From: Patescibacteria group bacterium
GTDB lineage: Bacteria; Patescibacteriota; Patescibacteriia; S139-126
Reading direction: 5' to 3'
Assembly: GCA_015485755.1 (NCBI GenBank)
Contig: WFTD01000076.1
Span: forward strand, 1-12,788
Length of the DNA stretch: 12,788 bases
Shown in pieces: positions 1 through 7,857 of the stretch. A program made the position numbers and the translations under genes. The stretch's first letter is position 1; each line of letters begins with the position of its first letter. The notes under the pieces are model-generated. The model had not been told where the DNA came from. It did no database searches and worked only from the letters and a program-made list of their open reading frames with translations.

Positions 1-3000
1 ATTTACTACAATTTAGTCAAAGTTGTAATAGCGGCATTGTTAATTTATCCGGTCTCGCCAGCGATAGTTAGGGCAAGCGCTACCTCAACCGATCCGACCG
101 TGCCGTCTGCCAGCCAATCAGACAGTGACAGCGTTCAGTCAAACGATAACACTGCCAGTCAAAGCAACGAAGGAGAGGCAAATGATAATCAGATAGTTAT
201 TGAAACCGGCAACGTGCAAGGTGGGGTTGATTTGTCCAACCAGGTTAATTTTAACCAGCTAAGTTTTGGTAATGAATCTATCAGCTCTACCTCCTCAACT
301 TCCACTTTGGAATTTGATGGTGATGAAACAGGAATGGCCACTTCTACTGGTGAGTGCAGCGATTGTGGTAGTGATTTGTCTGGAAATTTTTCTACAGGAG
401 ATAATAGCGATAATGTAAGTGAAGCTGATATTGACAATAGCACTACAGTGAACAATGAAAATCAAGCTGACTTGAACAACCAAATAGAAGGAGAAGTTAA
501 TTCTGGCGGCAATACATCAACTAACAACGAAGACACAACAATTATCACGGGCGATGCTAGCTTATTTGCCAATATATTGAATTTAATAAATGTTAATATT
601 GTTGGTAGCAATTATTTGCAGACAGCTTATAATTTAGTGGGCAAGGTTATTGGCGATCTGGATTTATCTAATTATCAAGTGGATGAGCTAGCTGAGGTTG
701 TAAAGCAAAGCGATGTTTACCAAAAATTGCAGGCTTTAAATAAAGATACAGGAGATAGCAGTAGTAATTTTACTAGCGTTGATATAGATAATTCCTTGAC
801 AATCAACAACTCAAATCAGGCAAATGCTACTAACACTTTGAATTTGTCAGCCAATTCAGGCAGTAATACTGTCAGTGACAATGACGGGTCAGTAAAGGTT
901 GTTACTGGCAATGTTTCAGTCGCCGCCAATGTTGTGAATATAGTCAACACCAATATCGTCGGCAATGGCTGGACTTTTGCTATTATAAACATTATGGGCG
1001 AGTGGGATGGTGATTTGATTTTGCCTTCATTGACCAATTTTATTGCCAGCCAGGATAATGATTTTTCCATTGATTGCCCTGATTTAAATTGTTTTGATAA
1101 TATCGTTGCCGTAAACAGCAGCAGCGGTGAAAATAGTACTAATACCGCCACAACAACAATAGACAATAGCATTGCTATTGATAACAACAATGAGGCCAAT
1201 GTTAATAATCAAATAAATATAGACGCTGTAACTGGCGCCAACCAGGTTGATGCCAATGGCGGTAATGTTGATCTAATAACGGGCACAGCTCAGGCAGTTA
1301 GCAATATATTCAATCAAGTAAATACAACAGTAACAGCAAATAATTGGGTATTTGGCGTTGTTAATGTGGTTGGTGAATGGGGTGGCAGCATTTATGGCAA
1401 GCCAGACGGTTTTGAGGAGAATAGTTTTGGCAATTATTTTACCTTTGGGTGGGGGGCTAATAATTTCTTTGTCAATAGCCAAAGCACGACAGCTGTAGGC
1501 GAGGAGACAGCAATTTCAGCTTTCAATCAAAATACCGGTGATGACAGCTTGAATCAGTCTGGTGTCAGCAAGGACAATTCTATTTCCATCAACAATAACA
1601 ACCAAGCCAATATAGACAATACTATAAATATTGAGGCAAATAGCGGCGGTAATGTTGCAGCAAACAATCAAGGCAATGTTTATTTGCAAACTGGAGATGT
1701 AAAAGCAGTAGCCAATCTGTTCAATTTAGTCAATTCAAATTATATAGGGAACAATTGGACAGTAGCTTTGGTCAATGTAATTGGCGGTTGGGATGGCGAT
1801 ATTCACTTTGGCAGGCCTGATTTGGTTGTAACGGAGATAGCCACTGCTGATCCAGATCCAGCCGTGCCTGGCGGTTATATTGATTATTATATTACGGTTA
1901 CCAACAAAGGAGATGCACCAGCTACCCAGGTGAATTTGACCGCTTTTTATGACCCTAGCAAGGTTCAGGTAGTTTCAGCTGATGGCGCTGAGGTAAAAGA
2001 CGATCAAGTTGTTTGGACAATTGACAAAATTGGCATAGGTGAAATTGTAGTTAAGCATTATCGCGTTTTGATTGATCATAGTTTGACTGGCAGTGGTGAT
2101 GTTAGCAACCATTCAGAAGTGTGGTCGGTGGAGGAGGACAGGAATCCAGATGATAATATTGCTGATACAGCAGTCTTTATCAACAATAGCGGCGTAAAAG
2201 TAGGCGGTTGGGGGTTTCCAGTGTCCGTATCTTATCCCACCGACACCAACCAAAACAACAACCAACAAGATGCGTTTGCCAACCCTGTTTACAATCAGTC
2301 GTTGGTAGTTAACAAAACTAGCGACGCTGGTGAAGTTGTTTATCGCGGCCAGGTTATAAACTTTACTATTGATTTGTTCAATCGTTCCACCGAACCATTG
2401 TTTGATGTTATAGTTTATGATACTTTGGTTGGTCCTGATGGCAAAGTTGTAAATAGGCAACAGTGGTCATTGGGCGAGGTAAAGCCCCAAGAGGAGATTA
2501 CTATTGATTATAGTTTGCGGTTAGGCGGCAGCGCTCCCGCTGGAATTTATAAAAACATAGCCAGCGCTGACGGTTTTGATAGCGCCAATCGTTACAGCAT
2601 TTTTCCTCAAAGCAAAACAACTTTTTCGCTATCATCAATAGATAAAGAGGAAATTGGCAATGTGGTTGACATCCAATATTTTTATCAGCCAGACAAAATA
2701 ACTGGAGAGGAATATGAGGAGGTGGTAATTTTAACTAATACCGGAAGCCAGACTGTGCCGAGTGGACAATTGGTGGCAACTTACGATAGCAATGTTGAAA
2801 TTACCAGCAATGATTCAGCTAATCGTTTTCTAATACCTGCTCTTGCTCCGGGAGAAAATTATACAATTACATTTAAAGTCAGGGCGAATAAACCCAGCTC
2901 TGATCCTCTGTTATGGCAATGGCATTATTTTGCTTTGGGAGATAGAGTAAGCGCTTTGGCTGTTAATTATCAAGTTAGAGATAGTGCAAACGAGGAGGGG

Positions 3001-3309
3001 GACGGTTCAGATGTCAAAACTGGACAAATTCCTTTGTTAGAGTCAACTGCGCCGCCACCCAGCGCGCCAACTTCAATAAATGCAAACAGGCCAGCTCCCA
3101 AAGTGTTGGGCTATGCCAAAGATTTTTCCCAGCTATTAACTAAAAGGTCTTTGCCTGTCAGTTATGCGATTGGTAAGGTTAGTTTTTGGTCTGAGTTTAG
3201 AAATAATATTTTTTCTTGGTGGGTATGGCTGTGGATTTTACTAGTTATTGTCTTGTTGGAAATTTATCGCCAGCAACAAAAAGACAACAAAACCATAAAA
3301 CAAGATTAA
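1..3309 (+). CDS. Large secreted, membrane-anchored surface protein with Asn-rich repeats (5'-partial)
   Basis: The reading frame is open from the first base, and IYYNLVKVVIAALLIYPVSP at the edge reads as the hydrophobic core of a signal peptide ending near VRASA, so the true start lies upstream and the internal TTG at 37 is unlikely to be the start. Mature regions in order: a Ser/Asn/Asp-rich linker; four ~90-residue Asn-rich repeats (bases 394-1812); three beta-sandwich-like segments resembling DUF11/CARDB-type domains (about 1813-2160, 2293-2526, 2653-2898); a Pro-rich linker with a KVLGYA-like motif (about 3050-3120); and one C-terminal membrane helix (about 3217-3264) followed by a short basic tail. 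No LPxTG sortase motif is seen. The layout implies a long stalk anchored in the cell membrane and exposed outside, perhaps for attachment; that role is inference. The protein is at least 1100 residues, and I do not recognise a named family for the whole. Confidence 0.85.
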   Translation: MYYNLVKVVIAALLIYPVSPAIVRASATSTDPTVPSASQSDSDSVQSNDNTASQSNEGEANDNQIVIETGNVQGGVDLSNQVNFNQLSFGNESISSTSSTSTLEFDGDETGMATSTGECSDCGSDLSGNFSTGDNSDNVSEADIDNSTTVNNENQADLNNQIEGEVNSGGNTSTNNEDTTIITGDASLFANILNLINVNIVGSNYLQTAYNLVGKVIGDLDLSNYQVDELAEVVKQSDVYQKLQALNKDTGDSSSNFTSVDIDNSLTINNSNQANATNTLNLSANSGSNTVSDNDGSVKVVTGNVSVAANVVNIVNTNIVGNGWTFAIINIMGEWDGDLILPSLTNFIASQDNDFSIDCPDLNCFDNIVAVNSSSGENSTNTATTTIDNSIAIDNNNEANVNNQINIDAVTGANQVDANGGNVDLITGTAQAVSNIFNQVNTTVTANNWVFGVVNVVGEWGGSIYGKPDGFEENSFGNYFTFGWGANNFFVNSQSTTAVGEETAISAFNQNTGDDSLNQSGVSKDNSISINNNNQANIDNTINIEANSGGNVAANNQGNVYLQTGDVKAVANLFNLVNSNYIGNNWTVALVNVIGGWDGDIHFGRPDLVVTEIATADPDPAVPGGYIDYYITVTNKGDAPATQVNLTAFYDPSKVQVVSADGAEVKDDQVVWTIDKIGIGEIVVKHYRVLIDHSLTGSGDVSNHSEVWSVEEDRNPDDNIADTAVFINNSGVKVGGWGFPVSVSYPTDTNQNNNQQDAFANPVYNQSLVVNKTSDAGEVVYRGQVINFTIDLFNRSTEPLFDVIVYDTLVGPDGKVVNRQQWSLGEVKPQEEITIDYSLRLGGSAPAGIYKNIASADGFDSANRYSIFPQSKTTFSLSSIDKEEIGNVVDIQYFYQPDKITGEEYEEVVILTNTGSQTVPSGQLVATYDSNVEITSNDSANRFLIPALAPGENYTITFKVRANKPSSDPLLWQWHYFALGDRVSALAVNYQVRDSANEEGDGSDVKTGQIPLLESTAPPPSAPTSINANRPAPKVLGYAKDFSQLLTKRSLPVSYAIGKVSFWSEFRNNIFSWWVWLWILLVIVLLEIYRQQQKDNKTIKQD
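394..1812 (+). repeat. Four degenerate ~90-codon repeats inside the surface protein gene
   Basis: Units lie at about 394-669, 748-1020, 1123-1401 and 1534-1812. Each begins with a short G-(D/E)-x-S motif, then IDNS-x-x-(I/V)-(N/D)-N-x-(N/E)-(Q/E)-A, a SG-x-N turn, a TG-x-x-x-A-x-N segment, an N-x-(V/I)-N-x-N-x-(V/I)-G-x-N-(W/Y) segment, and, in units 2-4, a W-x-G-(D/S)-(L/I) ending. The spacers between units differ in length and sequence. Regularly spaced Asn and aliphatic residues suggest a beta-solenoid or ladder fold, but that is inference. The copies are divergent at DNA level, so the duplication is old. Confidence 0.8.
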
Positions 3310-3344
3310 TATCGCTGTTTAACAATCAAAGAGGAGGCGTATTG

Positions 3345-3638
3345 ATGGAGAAAATCAGCCCAATTCCAGTTAAATTGGGATTAAATGCCGTTGGTGTTGA
3401 TGATATTGAAAGTTTGGATATAACTTTTCGGGGGCAAATTGAAGTCATAGCTGAAGCAGGAGGGCAGCGTTGCGTTTTGTTGGTGTCAACCTTGCCTTAT
3501 GTTTTGGAGAAAATTGACAATAAAGCTTTGCTTTTTGGGCAGCAGCCGTTGTTTGTAGTTGGTTTTATTGATCAGAGGTCATTGCAATTGGCCAGAGTTT
3601 TTGGCATTGTCACAGATATAATAAAAGAGGAGCAGTAG
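3345..3638 (+). CDS. Hypothetical 97-residue protein
   Basis: I do not recognise this protein. The start is set by ATG at 3345, preceded by a textbook Shine-Dalgarno GAGGAGG at 3331-3337 with 7-8 nt spacing; the frame is open further upstream but would run back into the surface protein gene. The product is soluble-looking and mixed alpha/beta, rich in Val, Leu and Ile, with no signal peptide, membrane helix or recognisable motif. It follows the surface protein by 35 nt and its stop shares one base with the next gene's GTG start, so the three are probably co-transcribed and the last two translationally coupled. The strong ribosome site, rare in this window, suggests it is well translated. Function unknown. 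Confidence 0.7.
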   Translation: MEKISPIPVKLGLNAVGVDDIESLDITFRGQIEVIAEAGGQRCVLLVSTLPYVLEKIDNKALLFGQQPLFVVGFIDQRSLQLARVFGIVTDIIKEEQ

Positions 3639-3994
3639 TGTTTGTTTTGTTTGGTTTAATCTCATTTATATTTGTGTTTTATTTGGCATTTCTTTTGTTT
3701 AAAAGGCAGTTTGCTGTTGCAATTAGGATTTTAGCAATATTATTTGTCGGGGTTGTTATTGTTGGCGTTTATTTGTTAATAAAAATAGATATAAATCAGG
3801 CGATAACCGCTTTGGCATGGTTGGCTGTATCCTACTTGTTGGGAGTTTTTGCTGGTTTTTATTATTATAATTTTTCTTGCAGTTATATCCAAAACAACAA
3901 AGTTGCTTATTTTTTTCTGTTTGCTGTTTTTGTTGTGGTTGGTTTGGCCATTATTATTTTTTCTTTTGGCAAGGCAACCGCTTGCATAAATTAA
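3638..3994 (+). CDS. Small integral membrane protein, 118 residues
   Basis: I do not recognise a family. The GTG start overlaps the previous TAG stop by one base (TAGTG) and has a Shine-Dalgarno GAGGAG at about 3627-3632. Almost the whole protein is hydrophobic, with about four predicted membrane helices (residues about 2-21, 28-48, 56-76 and 88-109) separated by very short loops; Lys/Arg residues cluster between helices 1 and 2. The last codons lead straight into the terminator stem, so it is the final gene of its transcript. Position after a membrane-anchored surface protein and a coupled soluble protein could indicate a shared role at the envelope, but nothing in the sequence tells what it does. 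Confidence 0.7.
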   Translation: MFVLFGLISFIFVFYLAFLLFKRQFAVAIRILAILFVGVVIVGVYLLIKIDINQAITALAWLAVSYLLGVFAGFYYYNFSCSYIQNNKVAYFFLFAVFVVVGLAIIIFSFGKATACIN

Positions 3995-4020
3995 CTCCAA
4001 CTTTGGTTGGAGTTTTTTGT
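3993..4020 (+). terminator. Rho-independent terminator
   Basis: A perfect 9-bp stem, AACTCCAAC (3993-4001) with GTTGGAGTT (4006-4014), closes a TTTG loop and runs into a T tract. It begins within the stop codon of the membrane protein gene and precedes the scpA promoter, so it separates two transcription units. Confidence 0.88.
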
Positions 4021-4039
4021 TTTAAAAATATTTTAAATA

Positions 4040-4048
4040 TGGTATAAC
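4040..4048 (+). promoter_or_regulatory. Extended -10 promoter of the scpA operon
   Basis: TGGTATAAC gives a TGn extension plus TATAAC, 24 nt upstream of the scpA ATG and just after the terminator. The predicted transcript start is near 4055, leaving a leader of about 18 nt with no Shine-Dalgarno sequence. No well-spaced -35 box is evident, although TTGTTT occurs at 4017-4022. Confidence 0.55.
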
Positions 4049-4072
4049 ACTAATATACTTTTAATTTTGTTT

Positions 4073-4774
4073 ATGGCTGATAAGATAATAAAACTTGAAC
4101 AATTTGAAGGGCCGTTGTCTTTATTGCTCCAGCTTATCAAAAAAGAAGAGCTTGATATTAGCGAGATATCTTTGGTCAAAGTCACAGACCAATATATAGC
4201 TATATTAAAACAGCAGGAATATTTACATCCAGATGAGCTGGCCGATTTTTTGGTAGTGGCGGCCCAATTGCTTTATTTAAAATCAAAGTTATTATTGCCA
4301 TATTACCAAGCAGAAGAAGAGGAACAGTCGGAACTAGAGCAAAAATTGCGGCTTTATCGCCATTTTGTCCAGGCCGCTAAATTGGTTAAAGCAAAGTGGG
4401 AGGCGGGTAGCCAGTCAGTCAGCCGCCAGCGTTTTGTAGTTAAAAGTGAAATTAAATTTGCTCCGCCGCCAAATATTTCTTTGCCTGATTTGCAAAGAAT
4501 TATGTCTGCGGTTTTGGCTGAGCTTGAACCTGTAGTAAAACTAAAGACAAAAAAATTAGACAATTCGGTAACTATCGGAGAGAAGATAGAACTAATCAAA
4601 CAATTGGTTCAGAATCGGCGACAGGTATCTTTTAGCGTTTTGTTGCAACAGGCAGGCAGTAAAACAGAAAAAATTATCAGTTTTTTAGCCGTGCTTGAAT
4701 TGGTAAAGCAACATCAGGTAAAAGTTAGGCAAAATAATTTGTTCAATGAGATAACAATAGAATTAAATAATTAG
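4073..4774 (+). CDS. scpA: Segregation and condensation protein A (kleisin)
   Basis: ScpA is the kleisin that, with ScpB, bridges the Smc ATPase to form bacterial condensin for chromosome compaction and segregation. The N-terminus carries the family signature F-EGPL-x-x-LL-x-LI-x-x-x-x-L-DI, followed by the helix reading LADFLVVAAQLLYLKSKLLL, which is highly characteristic. The acidic linker (EEEEQSELEQKL) and a C-terminal winged-helix-like segment follow. At 233 residues it is close to the usual 230-260. ATG at 4073 is preferred over an in-frame TTG at 4067; neither has a Shine-Dalgarno sequence. It is the first gene of the operon, and scpB begins 3 nt after its TAG stop, the usual pairing. 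Confidence 0.95.
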   Translation: MADKIIKLEQFEGPLSLLLQLIKKEELDISEISLVKVTDQYIAILKQQEYLHPDELADFLVVAAQLLYLKSKLLLPYYQAEEEEQSELEQKLRLYRHFVQAAKLVKAKWEAGSQSVSRQRFVVKSEIKFAPPPNISLPDLQRIMSAVLAELEPVVKLKTKKLDNSVTIGEKIELIKQLVQNRRQVSFSVLLQQAGSKTEKIISFLAVLELVKQHQVKVRQNNLFNEITIELNN

Positions 4775-4777
4775 CTT

Positions 4778-5359
4778 ATGAACGATAATGATAATAAAGC
4801 AATGTTAATCCAAGCTTTATTGCTAGCCAGCAGCAAAGCTTTGTCAATTGGTGAGATTGCCAAGGCAATTAGCCTCAATAAGGAAGAGGCTTTAGCTTTA
4901 GTTGAGTCTTTGGCTGATAAGTTTAACCGGCCTGATTCAGGTTGGTGGATTGTCAGCAATGGCAATAAAGTGCAATTGGCTACCAACCCTGCAGCAAGCG
5001 AGTTTTTGTCTGATTATTTGCAGATAGAAACTAAGGGAGAGTTAACTCGCCCGGCTTTGGAGACTTTGACTATTATTGCTTACCAGGGGCCAATTACCAA
5101 GGACGAGTTGAACCGCATTAGAGGCGTTAATTGTTCTTTGATTTTGCGCAATTTGATGATTAGAGGATTAGTGGAAGAAGTAAAGGAAGATCAGGAGGTA
5201 AAATATCAAGTGACAATGGATTTTGTTAAATTTTTGGGACTGGGAGATATCAAAGAATTGCCTGATTACGACAAAATGCATCATCATGAATTTTTAGAGC
5301 AGTTGGCGCAGGCAGACAGTTCCCCAGAAGAACATTCTGATAGCAACTTTAAACAATAA
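4778..5359 (+). CDS. scpB: Segregation and condensation protein B
   Basis: ScpB dimerises through winged-helix domains and binds the central part of ScpA within the Smc complex. Its signature is plain around residues 92-132: P-ALETL-x-IIAY-x-x-PIT-x-x-E-x-x-x-IRGVN, then LRNL and RGLVEE. The end of the second domain also matches the family pattern, with F-V-K-F-LGL-x-D-I-K-ELP at about 149-162. Length is 193 residues, as expected. The gene starts 3 nt after scpA with no Shine-Dalgarno sequence, so translation is probably coupled. The tail after residue 165 is His- and Ser-rich and poorly conserved. Confidence 0.95.
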   Translation: MNDNDNKAMLIQALLLASSKALSIGEIAKAISLNKEEALALVESLADKFNRPDSGWWIVSNGNKVQLATNPAASEFLSDYLQIETKGELTRPALETLTIIAYQGPITKDELNRIRGVNCSLILRNLMIRGLVEEVKEDQEVKYQVTMDFVKFLGLGDIKELPDYDKMHHHEFLEQLAQADSSPEEHSDSNFKQ

Positions 5360-5364
5360 GTTGT

Positions 5365-6240
5365 ATGTTGTCAGCTTGGTTATCATTTTTATTGTTTGTT
5401 TTTAGCATTAATTTGCCCCAGCCGGGTGCAGCAGAGGCATTTGGAAATACTTTTCTATCAGCGCGTCCTATTGTTCGCTCTTACCAAAGTAATATTGAAG
5501 GGGTGAAGTTGACGGCTCAGGCGGCAGCTGCGGTTGATTTGGCTTCAGGCCAATATTTGTATGCTTATAATATTGATAAGGTGCGGCCTATCGCTAGCTT
5601 AACCAAATTGATGACAGCTTTGGTTTTTTTGGAAAATAATCCAGGGTGGGACAAAGAGGTGGTTATGGGCAGAGCAGATGAGGTAAGCAAGGCCAAATAT
5701 ATTTATCGTGGCGAGAAGGTCAGGGTAAAAGATTTGTTTTTTGTTAGTCTGATAGCTTCTGATAATAATGCCACTATGGCTTTGGCTAGGTCAACTGGCT
5801 TATCAAGAGATGAATTTATTGCTATTATGAATAATAAGGCCAAGGAACTTGGCCTGGCAGATACTAAGTTTGAGGATATTACTGGTTTGTCAGAAAATAA
5901 TGTTTCTACTGTAAGAGATTTAATAAAGTTGGGTATGGTTGTGTGGCAAAATCCAGATATTATTGCCGCCACTTCACAGCAGAGGTATTTGTTGTCTGTC
6001 GGCGGCAGACAGCGGACAGTGATTAGCACCAATAAAATGTTCAATAATTTTATTCAAGTAAAGGCGGCTAAAACGGGATATACTGAGGAGGCTGGCTATT
6101 GTTTTTTTGCGCGAGTGGCAGGCGATCAGGGTGATATTTTGTCAATAGCCCTGGGTAGCGACAGTGAAGAGAGCCGTTTTCAGGATGTTAAGGTTTTGTC
6201 ATGGTGGGTGTTGAATAATTTTATTTGGCCATCGACATAA
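5365..6240 (+). CDS. Secreted D-alanyl-D-alanine carboxypeptidase (MEROPS S11)
   Basis: This penicillin-binding-type serine peptidase removes the terminal D-Ala of peptidoglycan pentapeptides outside the membrane. All three active-site motifs are present in order and at usual spacing: S78-L-T-K81 (nucleophile and general base), S132-D-N134, and K236-T-G238. An N-terminal hydrophobic stretch ending at GAAEA (about residue 25) is a signal peptide. At 291 residues it holds only the catalytic domain: the C-terminal beta domain and amphipathic anchor helix of PBP5-type enzymes are absent, so the protein is either released or held by an uncleaved signal. It starts 5 nt after scpB. A carboxypeptidase gene downstream of scpAB is also known in Firmicutes (dacB). 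Which dac paralogue it corresponds to cannot be told. Confidence 0.92.
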   Translation: MLSAWLSFLLFVFSINLPQPGAAEAFGNTFLSARPIVRSYQSNIEGVKLTAQAAAAVDLASGQYLYAYNIDKVRPIASLTKLMTALVFLENNPGWDKEVVMGRADEVSKAKYIYRGEKVRVKDLFFVSLIASDNNATMALARSTGLSRDEFIAIMNNKAKELGLADTKFEDITGLSENNVSTVRDLIKLGMVVWQNPDIIAATSQQRYLLSVGGRQRTVISTNKMFNNFIQVKAAKTGYTEEAGYCFFARVAGDQGDILSIALGSDSEESRFQDVKVLSWWVLNNFIWPST

Positions 6241-6265
6241 AGCATTTAAAGATTAATATGTAATA

Positions 6266-6985
6266 ATGGATAAATTTTGCATTGCCAATTGGAAAATGCA
6301 GCTGACTATAAAAGAAAGCTGCCAGTTAGCAAAAGAGTTAAGGGAGAGGATAGATTTCTTTGACCAACCAAAGGTTGTTATTTGCCCAACCGCGACAGCT
6401 TTATCTGAAGTAGCGCAGGTGATTGGCAATTCGTCTATTAAGTTGGGGGCGCAAAATATGTCATGGTTAGAGCGAGGCAGTCTTACCGGCGAGGTCTCAG
6501 CTTTAACTTTGCAGGAGGTAGGGGCGGAATATGTTATTTTGGGACATTCGGAAAGAAGAAATTATTTGCGGGAGGATAGTATGATGATAAAGGATAAGCT
6601 GTTGCTGGCTTTGCGGTTGGGATTGCGGCCAGTACTATGCGTAGGCGAAAAGGAAGAAGAAAGATTGGCAGGCGCTACTCAGCAAGTTATTGTTGAACAG
6701 TTAGAATCAGTTTGGCCTGCCCAACAGACAGATAAAATCATTGTGGCTTATGAGCCGGTTTGGGCAATTGGCACTGGCCAAACAGTCAGTTTAGAGCAGG
6801 CAGAAGAGGTGGCTGCTTTGATTAAAAATAACAAAGGTGCAGACCTGCCTGTTCTTTATGGGGGCAGTGTTCAGCCAGATAATATTGGCGCATTTGCCCA
6901 AAGTGATAAATTGGCAGGAGTGTTGGTAGGAGGAGCCAGCCTGCAAGCTGATAGTTTTGTTAAGATTATTAATGCTTTTATTTAA
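6266..6985 (+). CDS. tpiA: Triosephosphate isomerase
   Basis: The enzyme interconverts dihydroxyacetone phosphate and glyceraldehyde 3-phosphate in cytosolic glycolysis. The catalytic residues are all there: Lys10 in NWKM, His94 in GHSERR, and Glu163 in AYEPVWAIGTG, which also forms the flexible loop 6. The phosphate-binding YGGSV (198-202) and the GVLVGGASL (218-226) loops are intact. At 239 residues it is slightly shorter than the usual 245-255 but complete. The ATG lies 25 nt after the carboxypeptidase stop, the largest gap in the operon, with no Shine-Dalgarno sequence. The aldolase that feeds it follows 2 nt downstream, so the two adjacent glycolytic steps are expressed together. Confidence 0.96.
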   Translation: MDKFCIANWKMQLTIKESCQLAKELRERIDFFDQPKVVICPTATALSEVAQVIGNSSIKLGAQNMSWLERGSLTGEVSALTLQEVGAEYVILGHSERRNYLREDSMMIKDKLLLALRLGLRPVLCVGEKEEERLAGATQQVIVEQLESVWPAQQTDKIIVAYEPVWAIGTGQTVSLEQAEEVAALIKNNKGADLPVLYGGSVQPDNIGAFAQSDKLAGVLVGGASLQADSFVKIINAFI

Positions 6986-6987
6986 TT

Positions 6988-7848
6988 ATGATTGTCCATA
7001 TCAAAGATCTAGTTTCTTTATCACGCCAAAAGCAATTTACTTTAGGCGCTTTTAATTTGCACAATTTGGAAACAGCGGTTGGTATAGTGCGGGCTGGTGT
7101 AAACAAGCGCGCTCCTTTGATTTTGCAGATGTCAGAGGGCACTATCCATTATTTAGGTTTGCAGACTTTAACCTCAGCTTTGTTTGCTTTGGCTGATGAA
7201 CTGGGAGGAGATATCCCATTTGCTTTGCATCTTGACCACGGCAAAGATGAAGATTTGATTAAACAATGCATCGCAGCTGGATTCTCTTCTGTTCATATTG
7301 ACCGTTCTGACTTGCCTTTGGTTGAAAATATAAAAATTACAAAGCGAGTAGTTGATTTTGCTCACAGTCAGGGAGTGTGGGTGCAAGGCGAAGTCGGCAG
7401 GTTATTGGGCGGACATGGTGAGCAGGGCAGTTTGCCTGATGAAGTTCCTTTGGCTGATCCGGATGAGGTTAAGCGGTTTGTTGAAGAAACTGGAGTTGAC
7501 ACTATTACAGCAGCAGTTGGCACTGCCCATGGAATTTTTACTAACGAAAAAATAAACATTGTTTTGATCAAGCAAATCAAAGCTGTCATTGCTGATCGGC
7601 CTTTAGTTTTGCACGGCGCTTCTGGCACCAAGGAGAGTGATTTACAATCAGCTTTGCAAGCGGGAGTCAATATTGTTAATGTAGGTTCTGATATTAAATA
7701 CGCTTTTACTTCTACTGTTATCAAAACAGCTTTAAACAACCAGTCAGAAACAGATCCGCGCAAATTATTAAAACCAGCCATTGCAGCTGTAACAAGCGTT
7801 GTTGAGAAAAAATTGGAATTGTTTGGCGCTGTTGGCAAAATTGATTAA
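6988..7848 (+). CDS. fba: Class II fructose-bisphosphate aldolase
   Basis: A zinc-dependent aldolase that splits fructose 1,6-bisphosphate into the two triose phosphates; the downstream partner is encoded just before it. Visible active-site features are HLDHG (catalytic Asp83, zinc ligand His84), Glu135 in GEVG, His181 in GTAHG, His209 in LHGASG (zinc ligands), and N231-V-G-S-D, the substrate-binding Asn motif. Length is 286 residues, typical of the class IIB group. Start ATG at 6988 sits 2 nt after the tpiA stop. The sequence alone does not exclude a tagatose- or other ketose-bisphosphate aldolase of the same family, but pairing with tpiA favours glycolysis. Confidence 0.93.
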   Translation: MIVHIKDLVSLSRQKQFTLGAFNLHNLETAVGIVRAGVNKRAPLILQMSEGTIHYLGLQTLTSALFALADELGGDIPFALHLDHGKDEDLIKQCIAAGFSSVHIDRSDLPLVENIKITKRVVDFAHSQGVWVQGEVGRLLGGHGEQGSLPDEVPLADPDEVKRFVEETGVDTITAAVGTAHGIFTNEKINIVLIKQIKAVIADRPLVLHGASGTKESDLQSALQAGVNIVNVGSDIKYAFTSTVIKTALNNQSETDPRKLLKPAIAAVTSVVEKKLELFGAVGKID

Positions 7849-7857
7849 ATAAAAAAT

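Noticed and set aside
816..1482. Minus-strand open frames opposite the surface protein gene
   Set aside because: They are antisense shadows of the Asn-rich repeats, which lack stop codons on the complementary strand by composition.
3216..3344. Upstream in-frame extension of the 97-residue protein
   Set aside because: It overlaps the 3' end of the surface protein gene, and ATG 3345 has a strong Shine-Dalgarno sequence at correct spacing.
7368..7838. Long minus-strand open frame of 156 codons opposite fba
   Set aside because: It lies wholly inside the well-supported aldolase gene and shows no domain or ribosome site of its own.
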